DNA of 64,000 bases, taken from assembly GCF_013365535.1 (NCBI RefSeq), contig NZ_CP053590.1, positions 3,586,501 through 3,650,500 on the forward strand, written 5' to 3'. Position 1 is the first letter of the stretch, and each line of letters opens with the position of its first letter. The notes under the pieces are model-generated. The model was given only the letters and a program-made list of their open reading frames with translations. It was not told where the DNA came from and did not search any database. Shown one piece after another: positions 42,541 to 50,846 of the stretch. The position numbers and the translations under genes are program-made. Origin of the DNA: Aquimarina sp. TRL1. Its GTDB lineage: Bacteria; Bacteroidota; Bacteroidia; Flavobacteriales; Flavobacteriaceae.

Positions 42541-42978
42541 CTACTCTAGTTTTTTTAATACTACTTTTACGGTGCTTGCTTTTGAATTTTTTAGATTTTT
42601 TTCATTCCATACGGGAGGGAAATGGTATGCTGAGAATTGACCTTTTTTCTTTTCGATGATCAGATATCTATAGATTGTATTCCTGGGCTCAGAAGTATAT
42701 CCGGGGATAACAGGTTTTGCTCTTAGTGTTAATGTATCATTTTTTATATACCAGTTCTCTAAATCTTCTTTCATGTTATCAAACAATTGAAGCTTTTTAT
42801 CTACGTATTTTCCAGATCCTATGATTCCTGTTCCATCCATATTCAATTTGATAGAAAAGACCCAACCAGAGAGGCTTGGCTCTGTAACCCATTCGCCTGT
42901 GAAAAAAGCAGTTTTTTCTTGTCCCAAAAGCGGATGTACTATGGTAATAATAAGAGCTGATAGAAATACTTTTTTCAT
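42541..42978 (-). CDS. Secreted protein, unknown (small beta-barrel-like)
   Basis: A 145-residue protein with a Sec signal (MKKVFLSALIITIVHPLLGQ) and a mature domain beginning FFTGEWVTEPSLSGWVFSIKLNMDGTGIIGSGKYV. The GEW...GTG pattern is common in lipocalin-like one-domain secreted proteins of Bacteroidota. The larger frame to 43026 overlaps the GNAT upstream. It starts 5 bp after that gene stop, so they are co-transcribed. Confidence 0.6.
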   Translation of the reverse strand: MKKVFLSALIITIVHPLLGQEKTAFFTGEWVTEPSLSGWVFSIKLNMDGTGIIGSGKYVDKKLQLFDNMKEDLENWYIKNDTLTLRAKPVIPGYTSEPRNTIYRYLIIEKKKGQFSAYHFPPVWNEKNLKNSKASTVKVVLKKLE

Positions 42979-42983
42979 GTTTT

Positions 42984-43457
42984 TTATTTGATTAAATCTT
43001 TTTCCAAAATGAGCATGTGTTTGCATTGTATTTCGTTTTCGAAAATTGGGTTGGGATACTTCTCGACAAAAAAGTTTTTCAGAATTCTATCTATTTCAAA
43101 TCCAACTTTCTGATAAAGTGTCAGCTGTCCGATGCTAGAGTTTCCTGTTCCTATTATCAATTTTTTAAAGCCTGAGTCACGACTTATTTTTTCGGCATAC
43201 GCCAATAGTGCTTTTCCGTATCCTTTTTTTTGTTGAGATTCCTTAATCGCTATATTTTTTATTTCAATGGTAGTCGCATTTATTTTATGAAGTACAATAA
43301 CTCCAATGGTTTCCATATTAGACACAGCAATATAACAAGTTCCAGAAGCTAGGTAAGATTCGATTTGAATTCTCGATGGGTCTGCTAATTCAAGTAGGTC
43401 CATCGGGATTTTTTCTGAAATTGTTAAAGGTCTAATGTGTATATCTAATTGTGTCAA
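42984..43457 (-). CDS. GNAT-family N-acetyltransferase
   Basis: A 157-residue single-domain acetyltransferase (Acetyltransf_1) with IGVIVLHKI and the acetyl-CoA loop KESQQKKGYGKALLAYAEKISR, then YQKVGFEIDR. The substrate is unknown. The first ten residues (MTQLDIHIRP) are ordinary for the family. It is grouped with the secreted protein downstream (5-bp gap) and follows the C45 peptidase gene by 24 bp, so the three may share a transcript. Confidence 0.88.
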   Translation of the reverse strand: MTQLDIHIRPLTISEKIPMDLLELADPSRIQIESYLASGTCYIAVSNMETIGVIVLHKINATTIEIKNIAIKESQQKKGYGKALLAYAEKISRDSGFKKLIIGTGNSSIGQLTLYQKVGFEIDRILKNFFVEKYPNPIFENEIQCKHMLILEKDLIK

Positions 43458-43481
43458 TTTTTAGTTGTTTTTTTAATTGGT

Positions 43482-44681
43482 TTAAAATTTTAATTCTATG
43501 TATGCTGTTTCATGGGGTTTTCCCGGTGCAATTAAAAATTGAGGGTTTTCTGATAGTACATAAATGACACTTGCATAGGTGTATGTGTTGCTTAATACAT
43601 CATATCCATCATGATCTTTGGAACTGAGCACTTCTTTTATTTCTTCAATACCGAACTCATTATTTTCTTTATTAAATCGTTTTTCAAATGATGGTAATCT
43701 CTGACAGAACCCTTTTGTATCGAAAAGAGTAAAACCATTTTCTTCCAAAGCTTCCAGGTACCAATTACTATAATCATTATTACTAAGAGGATGATTGGTG
43801 TGATATGTGAAATTAGCTTCTTCATATGGTTTGAATTCTTCGATGGAATTTGCTGAAGATTCTAAAGACGTTACCTGATGCAATCCTCCAATAAGATAAT
43901 TTTGACCTGAGGCATGTTTAACTGTCTTTATCCAATTGATAGCTTCTGAATATTCATTTTTATCCAGAACACCTCTTACAATTGAACTAACAGGCAATCC
44001 TTTTGATTGAGAATTTAACTGCATCAGAATATTACAGTTTATAGAGACATTAGAATTATTCATACCTGTGATACCGATATGCCCGGGAATTGTTAATATC
44101 ATTAATTCCTTGCCAGTTTCATCGGTAAAATTCATAACTGTTTGATACCCGTGAAAATAAGTAGGAATGTCCATATTTTGAGCAGCAAGAGTTGGATGGC
44201 TATTACTTTTATTAATTCCGATTGAACTACATTTATGAGCAAAGAGATATTTCGTACTAAAAAAGAATTCATCTCCAAGTTGGTGCATAAAAATAATTTC
44301 ATGAGGAATCCCAGATCCATCAGAGATTCCTTTAATTTCTTCTAGAAGGTTTGGAGTCCATTTCTTCATAGAGGAGACAAAATTCGTTTTACTTAAAAAT
44401 CTTTTTATAAAGGTTAATGGTTCCTCCTTGGTTGTTCTTCCAATGTCTGCTAATAATGAATCGGTTACTGTCTTTATTTCATCTTTTAGTAAACGACCGT
44501 GCTGAACCCCCCTTTCATATGGAGTACCCGAAAGATGTAAGATTTTTAATTTGCCATCAGCAACAATCTCTAACGGGGCAACTGTTTCTGCTGTGGTTTT
44601 CTGTTTTGGTTTATTATCTTTCTTATCCTGGCATTGACAAGAAGCTAAAAGGATAAAAACCAGAAAGATTATTTTATTCAT
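43482..44681 (-). CDS. C45-type Ntn-hydrolase lipoprotein
   Basis: A 399-residue protein with lipobox LLASC (Cys15). It resembles the acyl-CoA:isopenicillin N acyltransferase / C45 family. GTPYERGVQHGRLL is at 52-65, then HKCSSIG with the candidate autocatalytic nucleophile Cys151, LAAQNMDIPTY, and GHIGITGMNNSNVSINCN. In this family the protein cuts itself before the Cys and then hydrolyses or transfers acyl groups. Here the lipid anchor would place it outside the cytoplasm. It is possibly co-transcribed with the GNAT at 42984. Confidence 0.8.
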   Translation of the reverse strand: MNKIIFLVFILLASCQCQDKKDNKPKQKTTAETVAPLEIVADGKLKILHLSGTPYERGVQHGRLLKDEIKTVTDSLLADIGRTTKEEPLTFIKRFLSKTNFVSSMKKWTPNLLEEIKGISDGSGIPHEIIFMHQLGDEFFFSTKYLFAHKCSSIGINKSNSHPTLAAQNMDIPTYFHGYQTVMNFTDETGKELMILTIPGHIGITGMNNSNVSINCNILMQLNSQSKGLPVSSIVRGVLDKNEYSEAINWIKTVKHASGQNYLIGGLHQVTSLESSANSIEEFKPYEEANFTYHTNHPLSNNDYSNWYLEALEENGFTLFDTKGFCQRLPSFEKRFNKENNEFGIEEIKEVLSSKDHDGYDVLSNTYTYASVIYVLSENPQFLIAPGKPHETAYIELKF

Positions 44682-44736
44682 GTTAATTGTATATGTATTA
44701 GTGTTAGCGGCTATGTAAAAGTGTTTTAATACTTTT

Positions 44737-45228
44737 TTACATAGTGTTTGGACTCGTTTTTTTCTTGTTGATTAGTTTTTTAATTATCAGAATTTGACCT
44801 AAGTGATAATTGGTGTGTTCTATCATTACGTCAATATTGCGTTTATAGGTTCCATATTTCTCATAAACAAAACATTCTGAGAGTTTATCCTCTGTCATTT
44901 CTCCCACTATGGAGATTAATTTTTCAGCATCAGTACAAAATCGATGTGTCAACTTATTCCAATCTTCTTCGGATGTAATAGGAGGATCATCAAAACTAAA
45001 GGCATCCCTTATTTCTAGAGGACCTCCTTGTAATACTTTTGTTACTCCATCAATATAGTAATGGATATGGAAAGTGAGTTTGGCTATAGAGTTTAAATCA
45101 TAAACAGTTTCTATTGCATCTTTCCAGTCGATATTCAAGATTTGTTCTTTGAAGTTTGTTCCTGTTACCCATTTTCCATCAGTTAAAACTTCTCGTAGAC
45201 GATTTGCTAAATACTCTGAAGTCTTCAT
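44737..45228 (-). CDS. DinB-family protein
   Basis: A 163-residue four-helix-bundle protein of the DinB/YfiT superfamily, with metal-ligand style histidines in KLTFHIHYYIDG and IEHTNYHLGQILIIKK (HxxxHLGQ is the family mark). These proteins use zinc or nickel; some are thiol transferases, many unassigned. It has the GTAACATTTTAC motif with a TATAGTA box upstream (45255..45286), nearly identical to the leader of the lipoprotein gene at 60515..61627. Confidence 0.85.
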   Translation of the reverse strand: MKTSEYLANRLREVLTDGKWVTGTNFKEQILNIDWKDAIETVYDLNSIAKLTFHIHYYIDGVTKVLQGGPLEIRDAFSFDDPPITSEEDWNKLTHRFCTDAEKLISIVGEMTEDKLSECFVYEKYGTYKRNIDVMIEHTNYHLGQILIIKKLINKKKTSPNTM

Positions 45229-45400
45229 GTGTTTACTTGATTACTACCAACGTTTACTATATGTTACGCAACAGGTAAAATGTTACCCGGTTTTCTGATT
45301 TTCTTTTGTGTAGGTCTTGAGTCTTTATAAAAATACAATAATCATTCGTGTGATGATAATTTTCTAAGTAGATAAGAACCAGTAATTATTTATAATAGTA

Positions 45401-45943
45401 TTATAACTTATTTTGTTTAGCGTTTTGTTCAAACTCTAATTTAATATATTCATCTGATTTCCCCTTAGGGATTGACGGAGAATGCCATTTTTCATTCAAA
45501 ATCATTTTTCCAATAAAAGCAATTTGACCAATATGATATGGATAATGAGCGATTTGCCGTGTTATGCTCTCGATTAATTTAACTTTTTTATTTCTAATTA
45601 CAATTGGTGTGTGGAAATTGGTTTTATTAATACTGTTTAGGGCATTAAAAAGACAATCCCACCCTTTTTCCCATCGTTCAATTAATTCTGAATAGTGCAA
45701 GTGCTGGCTTGAAAATTCACGTTCACGATCTCTCCACTCTTTTTCTCCATCGCTTTCAAAAAAATCGGTCCATCGTGATAGCATGTTTTCCGACATGTGG
45801 AGTATGATGCATGCTATATCATTACTTTCTTCATTGTATTTCCAGTACAAATCTTTTTCTGTCAATTGCAAAATTGTTTTATCCGCTACTTCTTTATAAG
45901 ATCTAAATTGTTTTTTTATGTTTTCTAAGTATTCCTCTACCAC
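45401..45943 (-). CDS. DinB-superfamily protein (DUF1572-like)
   Basis: A 180-residue protein, again a DinB-type helical bundle, with IILHMSENMLSRWTDF and ITRQIAHYPYHIGQIAFIGKMI (HxxxHxGQ). DUF1572 relatives are about this length. It differs clearly from the DinB proteins at 44737 and 55843, so the three are not recent duplicates. The start is GTG at 45943. There is a 172-bp gap before the other DinB gene, so they are probably independent units. Confidence 0.83.
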   Translation of the reverse strand: MVEEYLENIKKQFRSYKEVADKTILQLTEKDLYWKYNEESNDIACIILHMSENMLSRWTDFFESDGEKEWRDREREFSSQHLHYSELIERWEKGWDCLFNALNSINKTNFHTPIVIRNKKVKLIESITRQIAHYPYHIGQIAFIGKMILNEKWHSPSIPKGKSDEYIKLEFEQNAKQNKL

Positions 45944-46055
45944 TTTTTGTATGTTTTACTTCGCTATAACGGAGAGTATATAAATTGAGGAGATCCAAAG
46001 GAATTATACTTCCATATACAGCGTTATAGAATTGTTTCTGTTTTGTTTTAATAGA

Positions 46056-47180
46056 TTATTTTTTCTTGTTTTTTGCCTTCAGTAGCCCTTGTTTCATTTT
46101 TTGATCAAAGTTAGCGTTTGGATATTTAGTAAGTCCCTGGTTAAAATATTTAATTGCATTTTCATAGTCTTGGTGCTTTAAATAAAATTGCCCGAAACGA
46201 TGCTGCCAATATGCCGAAGCATATCTTTCAGTAGTTAATACATCTTTGAATTCAGTCATGAAAACATTAAAATATTTAAAATTATCTCTATTCCAGGCTA
46301 ACCAGATCAATCCATTTTTGGTGTTATCATCGATTTTTTTATCCCCCCCAAATCTTTTAGCGCGTTCGATAAAATAAGTAGTCAGGTAATCCATTCCTCC
46401 TAGATCTACATACTGCTGAATGCTCTCAAAAACCAGTGAGTCATAATTGTGATAATAATATTTCAACCCTTTGTACATTGCTAAATGTGCCAAAGTTTCA
46501 TGTACTTCATCGTTAAACAAGCTGTATTTCCAAATAAGATTTTTAGGAGCACTCTTTTTTAATATTTTATGGAATGCTTCAGTTGAATTGATATAATAGA
46601 TATCTTTTCTGGAATTCGCCATATATAGATAAGTATCTCTATCTGAGGTAATTTTTTTGACTACTTCTTCTGAAGCATAGCCTCCATCAGTTATAATTGC
46701 TCCATTGAAGATATCATTCTTTTTTAAAATCAATTCACTTGTATAATAAGCAGCAGCTTCCCAACCAAAAATGAGCCGCTCATTAGTTGTCCTATAATTA
46801 GAATCGATAAAGCGAATAACTTCATTCACTAAAAAGTTAGTAAACTTTTCACTATCCTCTCCAAATAATGACCATCTGGATGAATCATTATCGTGAATAC
46901 CTACAATAATCATTTCTGGAATTGCTCCGGGGGTGCGCAATGCTTTTTGAATTGATACTCCGCTAAAAAAATACCACTGTCCATCTAAGATATAAAATAC
47001 GGGATATTTCTTTTTTGAATTCAAATATCCGTCAGGGGTGTAAATTTGAATTGTTCTATCCTCATTTAAGACAGTAGATTTAATGGTATGATTAATTCCG
47101 ATTGTAATTGGTGAATTTTCCTGTGCACTACCTATTATATATATAAAGCAATAAATGATAAAAATTAATGAATGTTTCAT
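46056..47180 (-). CDS. Secreted esterase (D-type) with C-terminal TPR
   Basis: A 374-residue protein with a Sec signal (MKHSLIFIIYCFIYIIGSAQ) and an esterase domain of the IroE/Fes-like type: RTIQIYTPDGYLNSKKKYPVFYILDG, PEMIIVGIHDND, and RLIFGWEAAAYYTS. At that last site the usual nucleophile elbow GxSxGG reads GWEAA, so the catalytic Ser is missing. The last 100 residues hold a TPR-like repeat (AYWQHRFGQFYLKHQDYENAIKYFNQGL). Without the Ser it may be non-catalytic. The ATG at 47180 is preferred to 47276. Confidence 0.75.
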   Translation of the reverse strand: MKHSLIFIIYCFIYIIGSAQENSPITIGINHTIKSTVLNEDRTIQIYTPDGYLNSKKKYPVFYILDGQWYFFSGVSIQKALRTPGAIPEMIIVGIHDNDSSRWSLFGEDSEKFTNFLVNEVIRFIDSNYRTTNERLIFGWEAAAYYTSELILKKNDIFNGAIITDGGYASEEVVKKITSDRDTYLYMANSRKDIYYINSTEAFHKILKKSAPKNLIWKYSLFNDEVHETLAHLAMYKGLKYYYHNYDSLVFESIQQYVDLGGMDYLTTYFIERAKRFGGDKKIDDNTKNGLIWLAWNRDNFKYFNVFMTEFKDVLTTERYASAYWQHRFGQFYLKHQDYENAIKYFNQGLTKYPNANFDQKMKQGLLKAKNKKK

Positions 47181-47313
47181 GCCCTTTACTGTTTTATTTT
47201 GTTCATAGGTTTGGGTAAATATAAGTAATGGTTTTGTATAGCTGATCCGTTGTTCTTTTTTGAGCGTAAAAAGCATTGGTTTTTATGTTTTTATCGTATT
47301 GCGGTCTGTTCTT

Positions 47314-48024
47314 TTATTCCAAAACCCTTCCCATCATAGAGCCGGCATTAAGTATGCAATGAGCAATAATTAGTGGCCATAAGTTTCGACCAAATTTTAC
47401 ATAGGCTATTCCCATAATTAGACCAATTATACCAACGGTAATTGATCTTTCAGAAAAATCATTAGAATGTCTAAAACCAAAAATTGCAGCTTGTAGTACC
47501 ACAGCAATTACAGTAGCGATAGATTTCGCAGAAAACAATTTTTCAATCCAGTTCATTAAAAAGCCTCTGTCTAACAATTCTTCTAACATTGACTCCAGTA
47601 GGATAAAAGGGATGATGAGAAAAAAATGCGACCAATTTCCTTTGAGATTCCCAAATTTAGAAACAGCACTTTCTGATGAGGTATCTGCTCCTAAGGAAAA
47701 CGGTAAATGGTCTATTAAAATATTAAATGCGATTAATGAAATCATTGTAGTCGCAAGAATTAAAATTACAATTCCTAATACACCCCATAAGTTATTTGGT
47801 TTTCGCAAGCCTAATTCTTTCCAGGTAACATTTCTTGCTTTCATTCTCCATGTTGCTACCGCTAGGGTAATGAATGACCAAAAAAGACCATTGGCTATAA
47901 ACCCGACCTGTGGGAGATAGATTTCTCTAACCAAAAACATTATAGAAATGTATACTACCAGATCAAAAAGAAACCCTTTGTAATCGGTTGATTTTGTTTC
48001 AGTATTGATAGTATTGAGATTCAT
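47314..48024 (-). CDS. CPBP-family intramembrane protease
   Basis: A 236-residue protein with about seven membrane helices and the CPBP (Rce1/Abi) motifs: motif 1 LEELLDRGFLMNWI (Glu-Glu...Arg), motif 2 FGFRHSND (His), and motif 3 near VGIIGLIMGIAYVK with H in IAHCILNAG. Family members cut prenylated or bacteriocin-type substrates, or give self-immunity. Upstream lies GTAACAATTT. No bacteriocin gene is adjacent. It is one of two CPBP proteins in the window; the other is at 57785..58435. Confidence 0.85.
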   Translation of the reverse strand: MNLNTINTETKSTDYKGFLFDLVVYISIMFLVREIYLPQVGFIANGLFWSFITLAVATWRMKARNVTWKELGLRKPNNLWGVLGIVILILATTMISLIAFNILIDHLPFSLGADTSSESAVSKFGNLKGNWSHFFLIIPFILLESMLEELLDRGFLMNWIEKLFSAKSIATVIAVVLQAAIFGFRHSNDFSERSITVGIIGLIMGIAYVKFGRNLWPLIIAHCILNAGSMMGRVLE

Positions 48025-48205
48025 TTTGCTGTTTCATCTGTTGGTTCTTTATTAGACAACGTTTTTTCAAATTGTTACAATTCTAAATTTAATGCAGATT
48101 AACATGCAGGCTGTGAAGTGTAAAAACAGTTTGATAAGGTAGCTTTATACATTATGACTATTGTAGTAATCTTCACGGAAATGTAGCCTAATATGGGAAT
48201 AAATA

Positions 48206-48793
48206 TTATTCGTCAAGTTTGCTAAATTTTGATTTTCTAAATGTTCTTAGCATCTGTCTTTTATATAGGGGTCTGTCATTCGTCATATTTATTATAAAAT
48301 CATATCCGTTTAAATATGTCCGATACATATTTTGCTCCATTATTTGTTTGTTATTTTGATAGATTTTAAGCGTGAATACTTCAAAAGGAACCCCGTCGAT
48401 GGTTTCTTTATTAGAGGTAGAATCAACTGTTACCTCTTGTGCATTGAAAATATCATAGATATGCTTTTTAATCAAGGGGTACTTATCGTGCCACTCGTTT
48501 TTATAACTTTCCTTAAAGGGAATAATAGTTGATTGAAATTTTGAAATAGTGTTTTTGCGAAATGTTATTAATTTAATTTCCTTTCCTGTAATATTAGGAG
48601 TGATTCCTGATTCTTTTATCTTTTCTATTCCTTCTTTTATGTCTTTATCTAAATTTCTGGAACTTTCAATTTCCCAATTATCTATAAAAGCCATAGTCCA
48701 GCCTATTTCAGGAGTTGTGAAGGTTTTATTTTCTTTTGAACAACTTATAAAAATTGTGATTGCTATAGGAATTAATATTGTTTTAAATTTCAT
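48206..48793 (-). CDS. Lipoprotein, unknown function
   Basis: A 195-residue protein with lipobox FISC (Cys18; IPIAITIFISCSKENK). The mature protein is mixed alpha/beta with IGWTMAFIDNWEIESS and IKLITFRKNTISKFQS, resembling small secreted proteins of the PsbP/MspA-like kind, but the match is weak. It lies between the CPBP and LysE genes with gaps of 120-180 bp. Confidence 0.55.
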   Translation of the reverse strand: MKFKTILIPIAITIFISCSKENKTFTTPEIGWTMAFIDNWEIESSRNLDKDIKEGIEKIKESGITPNITGKEIKLITFRKNTISKFQSTIIPFKESYKNEWHDKYPLIKKHIYDIFNAQEVTVDSTSNKETIDGVPFEVFTLKIYQNNKQIMEQNMYRTYLNGYDFIINMTNDRPLYKRQMLRTFRKSKFSKLDE

Positions 48794-48913
48794 AAAGTTT
48801 AGTTTTACTCACCAAGTGAGATGCAAATGCTACGATATTTGTTGTGTCGAAATATTTTATAATAGTTTCCCTTGAATGCTTTGTGGACTTCCTTCGGAGA
48901 GTTGCTTATGATA

Positions 48914-49546
48914 TTATTTTGCTTTTGTCAGTGCCATTTTTACAGCAAGTCCGGTTAATATTGATGCCATAAACCATTTTTGAATCCGCAACCAAATAGG
49001 CTTTTTCGAAAACCAGGTTGCCATTCTAGCGGCAGAAATAACAATCAATAGATTTACTGTGAAACTTATAAGTATTTGAATAATGCCTAATTGAAAGCTC
49101 TGACTCAAAATAGTCCCATTTTCAGGTTTTATAAACTGTGGAAAAAACGACAGATAAAATACAGCCATTTTAGGATTTAGAACATTGGTCATAAAACCAA
49201 TATTAAACAGTTTAATTGGTTTGTCAGCTTTTAAGTGCTGATGAACGTCAAAGATTTTATTTTCAGATTTTATTGAATTATACGCTAAGTAAAGAAGATA
49301 CCCAACACCGAGAAATTTTACCACAATAAAAGCATAAGGAATTGCAAAAAATATAGCAGTTAAACCAAATGAAACCATCAGAATATGAAACAGGAATCCA
49401 CTCATGACTCCCAAAAGAGATACTATTCCAGCATTTTTGCCCTGGGATAGGGATCTTGAGATCAAGTAAATCATATTTGGTCCAGGCGAAAGTACCATTA
49501 GTAAGGCTGCGAATCCAAATAAAAGAAGGTCATTAAACGGGATCAT
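48914..49546 (-). CDS. LysE/RhtB-family amino-acid exporter
   Basis: A 210-residue protein with six predicted membrane helices and the LysE/RhtB signature near the N-terminus, LLMVLSPGPNMIYLISRSLSQGKNAGI, then GVMSGFLFHILMVSFGL and FNIGFMTNVLNPKMAVFYLSFFPQF. It exports amino acids or homoserine lactone-like solutes; the substrate is not predictable. A 40-bp gap follows the SMI1/KNR4 gene, so co-transcription is possible. Confidence 0.9.
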   Translation of the reverse strand: MIPFNDLLLFGFAALLMVLSPGPNMIYLISRSLSQGKNAGIVSLLGVMSGFLFHILMVSFGLTAIFFAIPYAFIVVKFLGVGYLLYLAYNSIKSENKIFDVHQHLKADKPIKLFNIGFMTNVLNPKMAVFYLSFFPQFIKPENGTILSQSFQLGIIQILISFTVNLLIVISAARMATWFSKKPIWLRIQKWFMASILTGLAVKMALTKAK

Positions 49547-49586
49547 ATTATTTTTATTTATTTCAGTTTTTTTAAACAGGATACAT

Positions 49587-50693
49587 CTACGTTTTAGATT
49601 TGTAGGTATTCAATTTGTCAGCAATATATTTACTCTTTTTAAAAGGAATATGACCACTAGGTTTTCCATTTTTAGCCCACCATTCCTTATCTTGGATTTC
49701 ATAGTTCAAGTATTCATCATTCAGTAGTCGTAACTTTTCTGTCATCGTCGCATCCACACTTTGATCAATTTTAGTTCCGGAAATAGACCAATCCATTTCA
49801 ATTCCCATTTCCAGTAATTCGCTTATTAATTCATAATTAGATTTAATTTCTGCCTGATATGTTGTTGTTAGATAATTTTGTAAAGGATATCGACCCTTAT
49901 ACATCTTATTAATATCTAATCGTAACTCTTCAACTAAGTAGTGAATAGTTGAGGCTTTTTTTGCATAGAGAAGTAGTCCATCCGTACTACAACCTTGTTT
50001 CAATAGAAAATCTAGCTTTAGTCTATCATCAACATATTTTTGTGGAATATTAGGATATCCATCTTCTGGCGGTTGTATATCTCCATAAATGGCAAAGACT
50101 TCTTTAAATCTTTGTAATCCCAAATCAGGATCATTTGGAGTGTAGTAAAAGTAATATTGAAATATCTTATTATCAGAATAATGAAGTTCTTTAAAATCAA
50201 AATCAGGATCATATTCTTCTTCATACCAGGAAGCAATGGTGAGTGAGTTGAAAAACTCAGTAAATGAATTGGTATTGATTTTTACGATGCCATCTCCTCC
50301 AGAATAGTTTGCAAAATAGATCTGACCGTATTGATGCTGTTGCAGACTCATGAAATAGATCCCTCGATCGCCAAAAGCAAAAACCAATATTTCGTCATTG
50401 TTGAGGTTATGAGGAACAAAGTCTTCTGCTTCAATGTCATGAAGGGTATAGGTCATTGGATGTTTTTTCTGAATGATTATATCTCCAATGCTTAGAAATC
50501 GTTCAATGGACCATAGTTCAGCATCGTTTTCCGAATGTATTGTAGGATGGTTAGGGTAGGGGATTCCTCCATTATATTTAAGTAAAAAGGATTTAAAATC
50601 ACTTGGGAATTTTTTATTCCATAATTCTTCTGCATCTTTAATTTCCCGAAGGGAAATGGTTGACTCCTCTTTGAATATTTTAATTTCTTTCAT
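49587..50693 (-). CDS. SMI1/KNR4 (SUKH) domain protein
   Basis: A 368-residue cytoplasmic protein. The first 180 residues are an SMI1/KNR4 (SUKH-1) domain: EELWNKKFPSDFKSFLLKYNGGIPYPNHP, FLSIGDI, NDEILVFAFGDRGIYFM and SGGDGIVKINTNSFTEF. The C-terminal half is unique, with PDLGLQRFKEVFAIYG. SUKH proteins often serve as immunity proteins for polymorphic toxins, but no toxin is adjacent and it is far from the effector island. The ATG at 50693 is used; an ATG at 50702 is also possible. Confidence 0.85.
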   Translation of the reverse strand: MKEIKIFKEESTISLREIKDAEELWNKKFPSDFKSFLLKYNGGIPYPNHPTIHSENDAELWSIERFLSIGDIIIQKKHPMTYTLHDIEAEDFVPHNLNNDEILVFAFGDRGIYFMSLQQHQYGQIYFANYSGGDGIVKINTNSFTEFFNSLTIASWYEEEYDPDFDFKELHYSDNKIFQYYFYYTPNDPDLGLQRFKEVFAIYGDIQPPEDGYPNIPQKYVDDRLKLDFLLKQGCSTDGLLLYAKKASTIHYLVEELRLDINKMYKGRYPLQNYLTTTYQAEIKSNYELISELLEMGIEMDWSISGTKIDQSVDATMTEKLRLLNDEYLNYEIQDKEWWAKNGKPSGHIPFKKSKYIADKLNTYKSKT

Positions 50694-50846
50694 TTTCAAC
50701 ATGATGAAGGTTAACAGTCTTTAGTATGAAAAGCAGTGAATTTTTAGGGACTTATTTTTCTGATCAATACTGACCTTAAATTTATAAAACTCATTTTTAT
50801 TGAAGTAGGTATCGTCTTATTTTTTATATGTGTAATGGTTGTAGGT

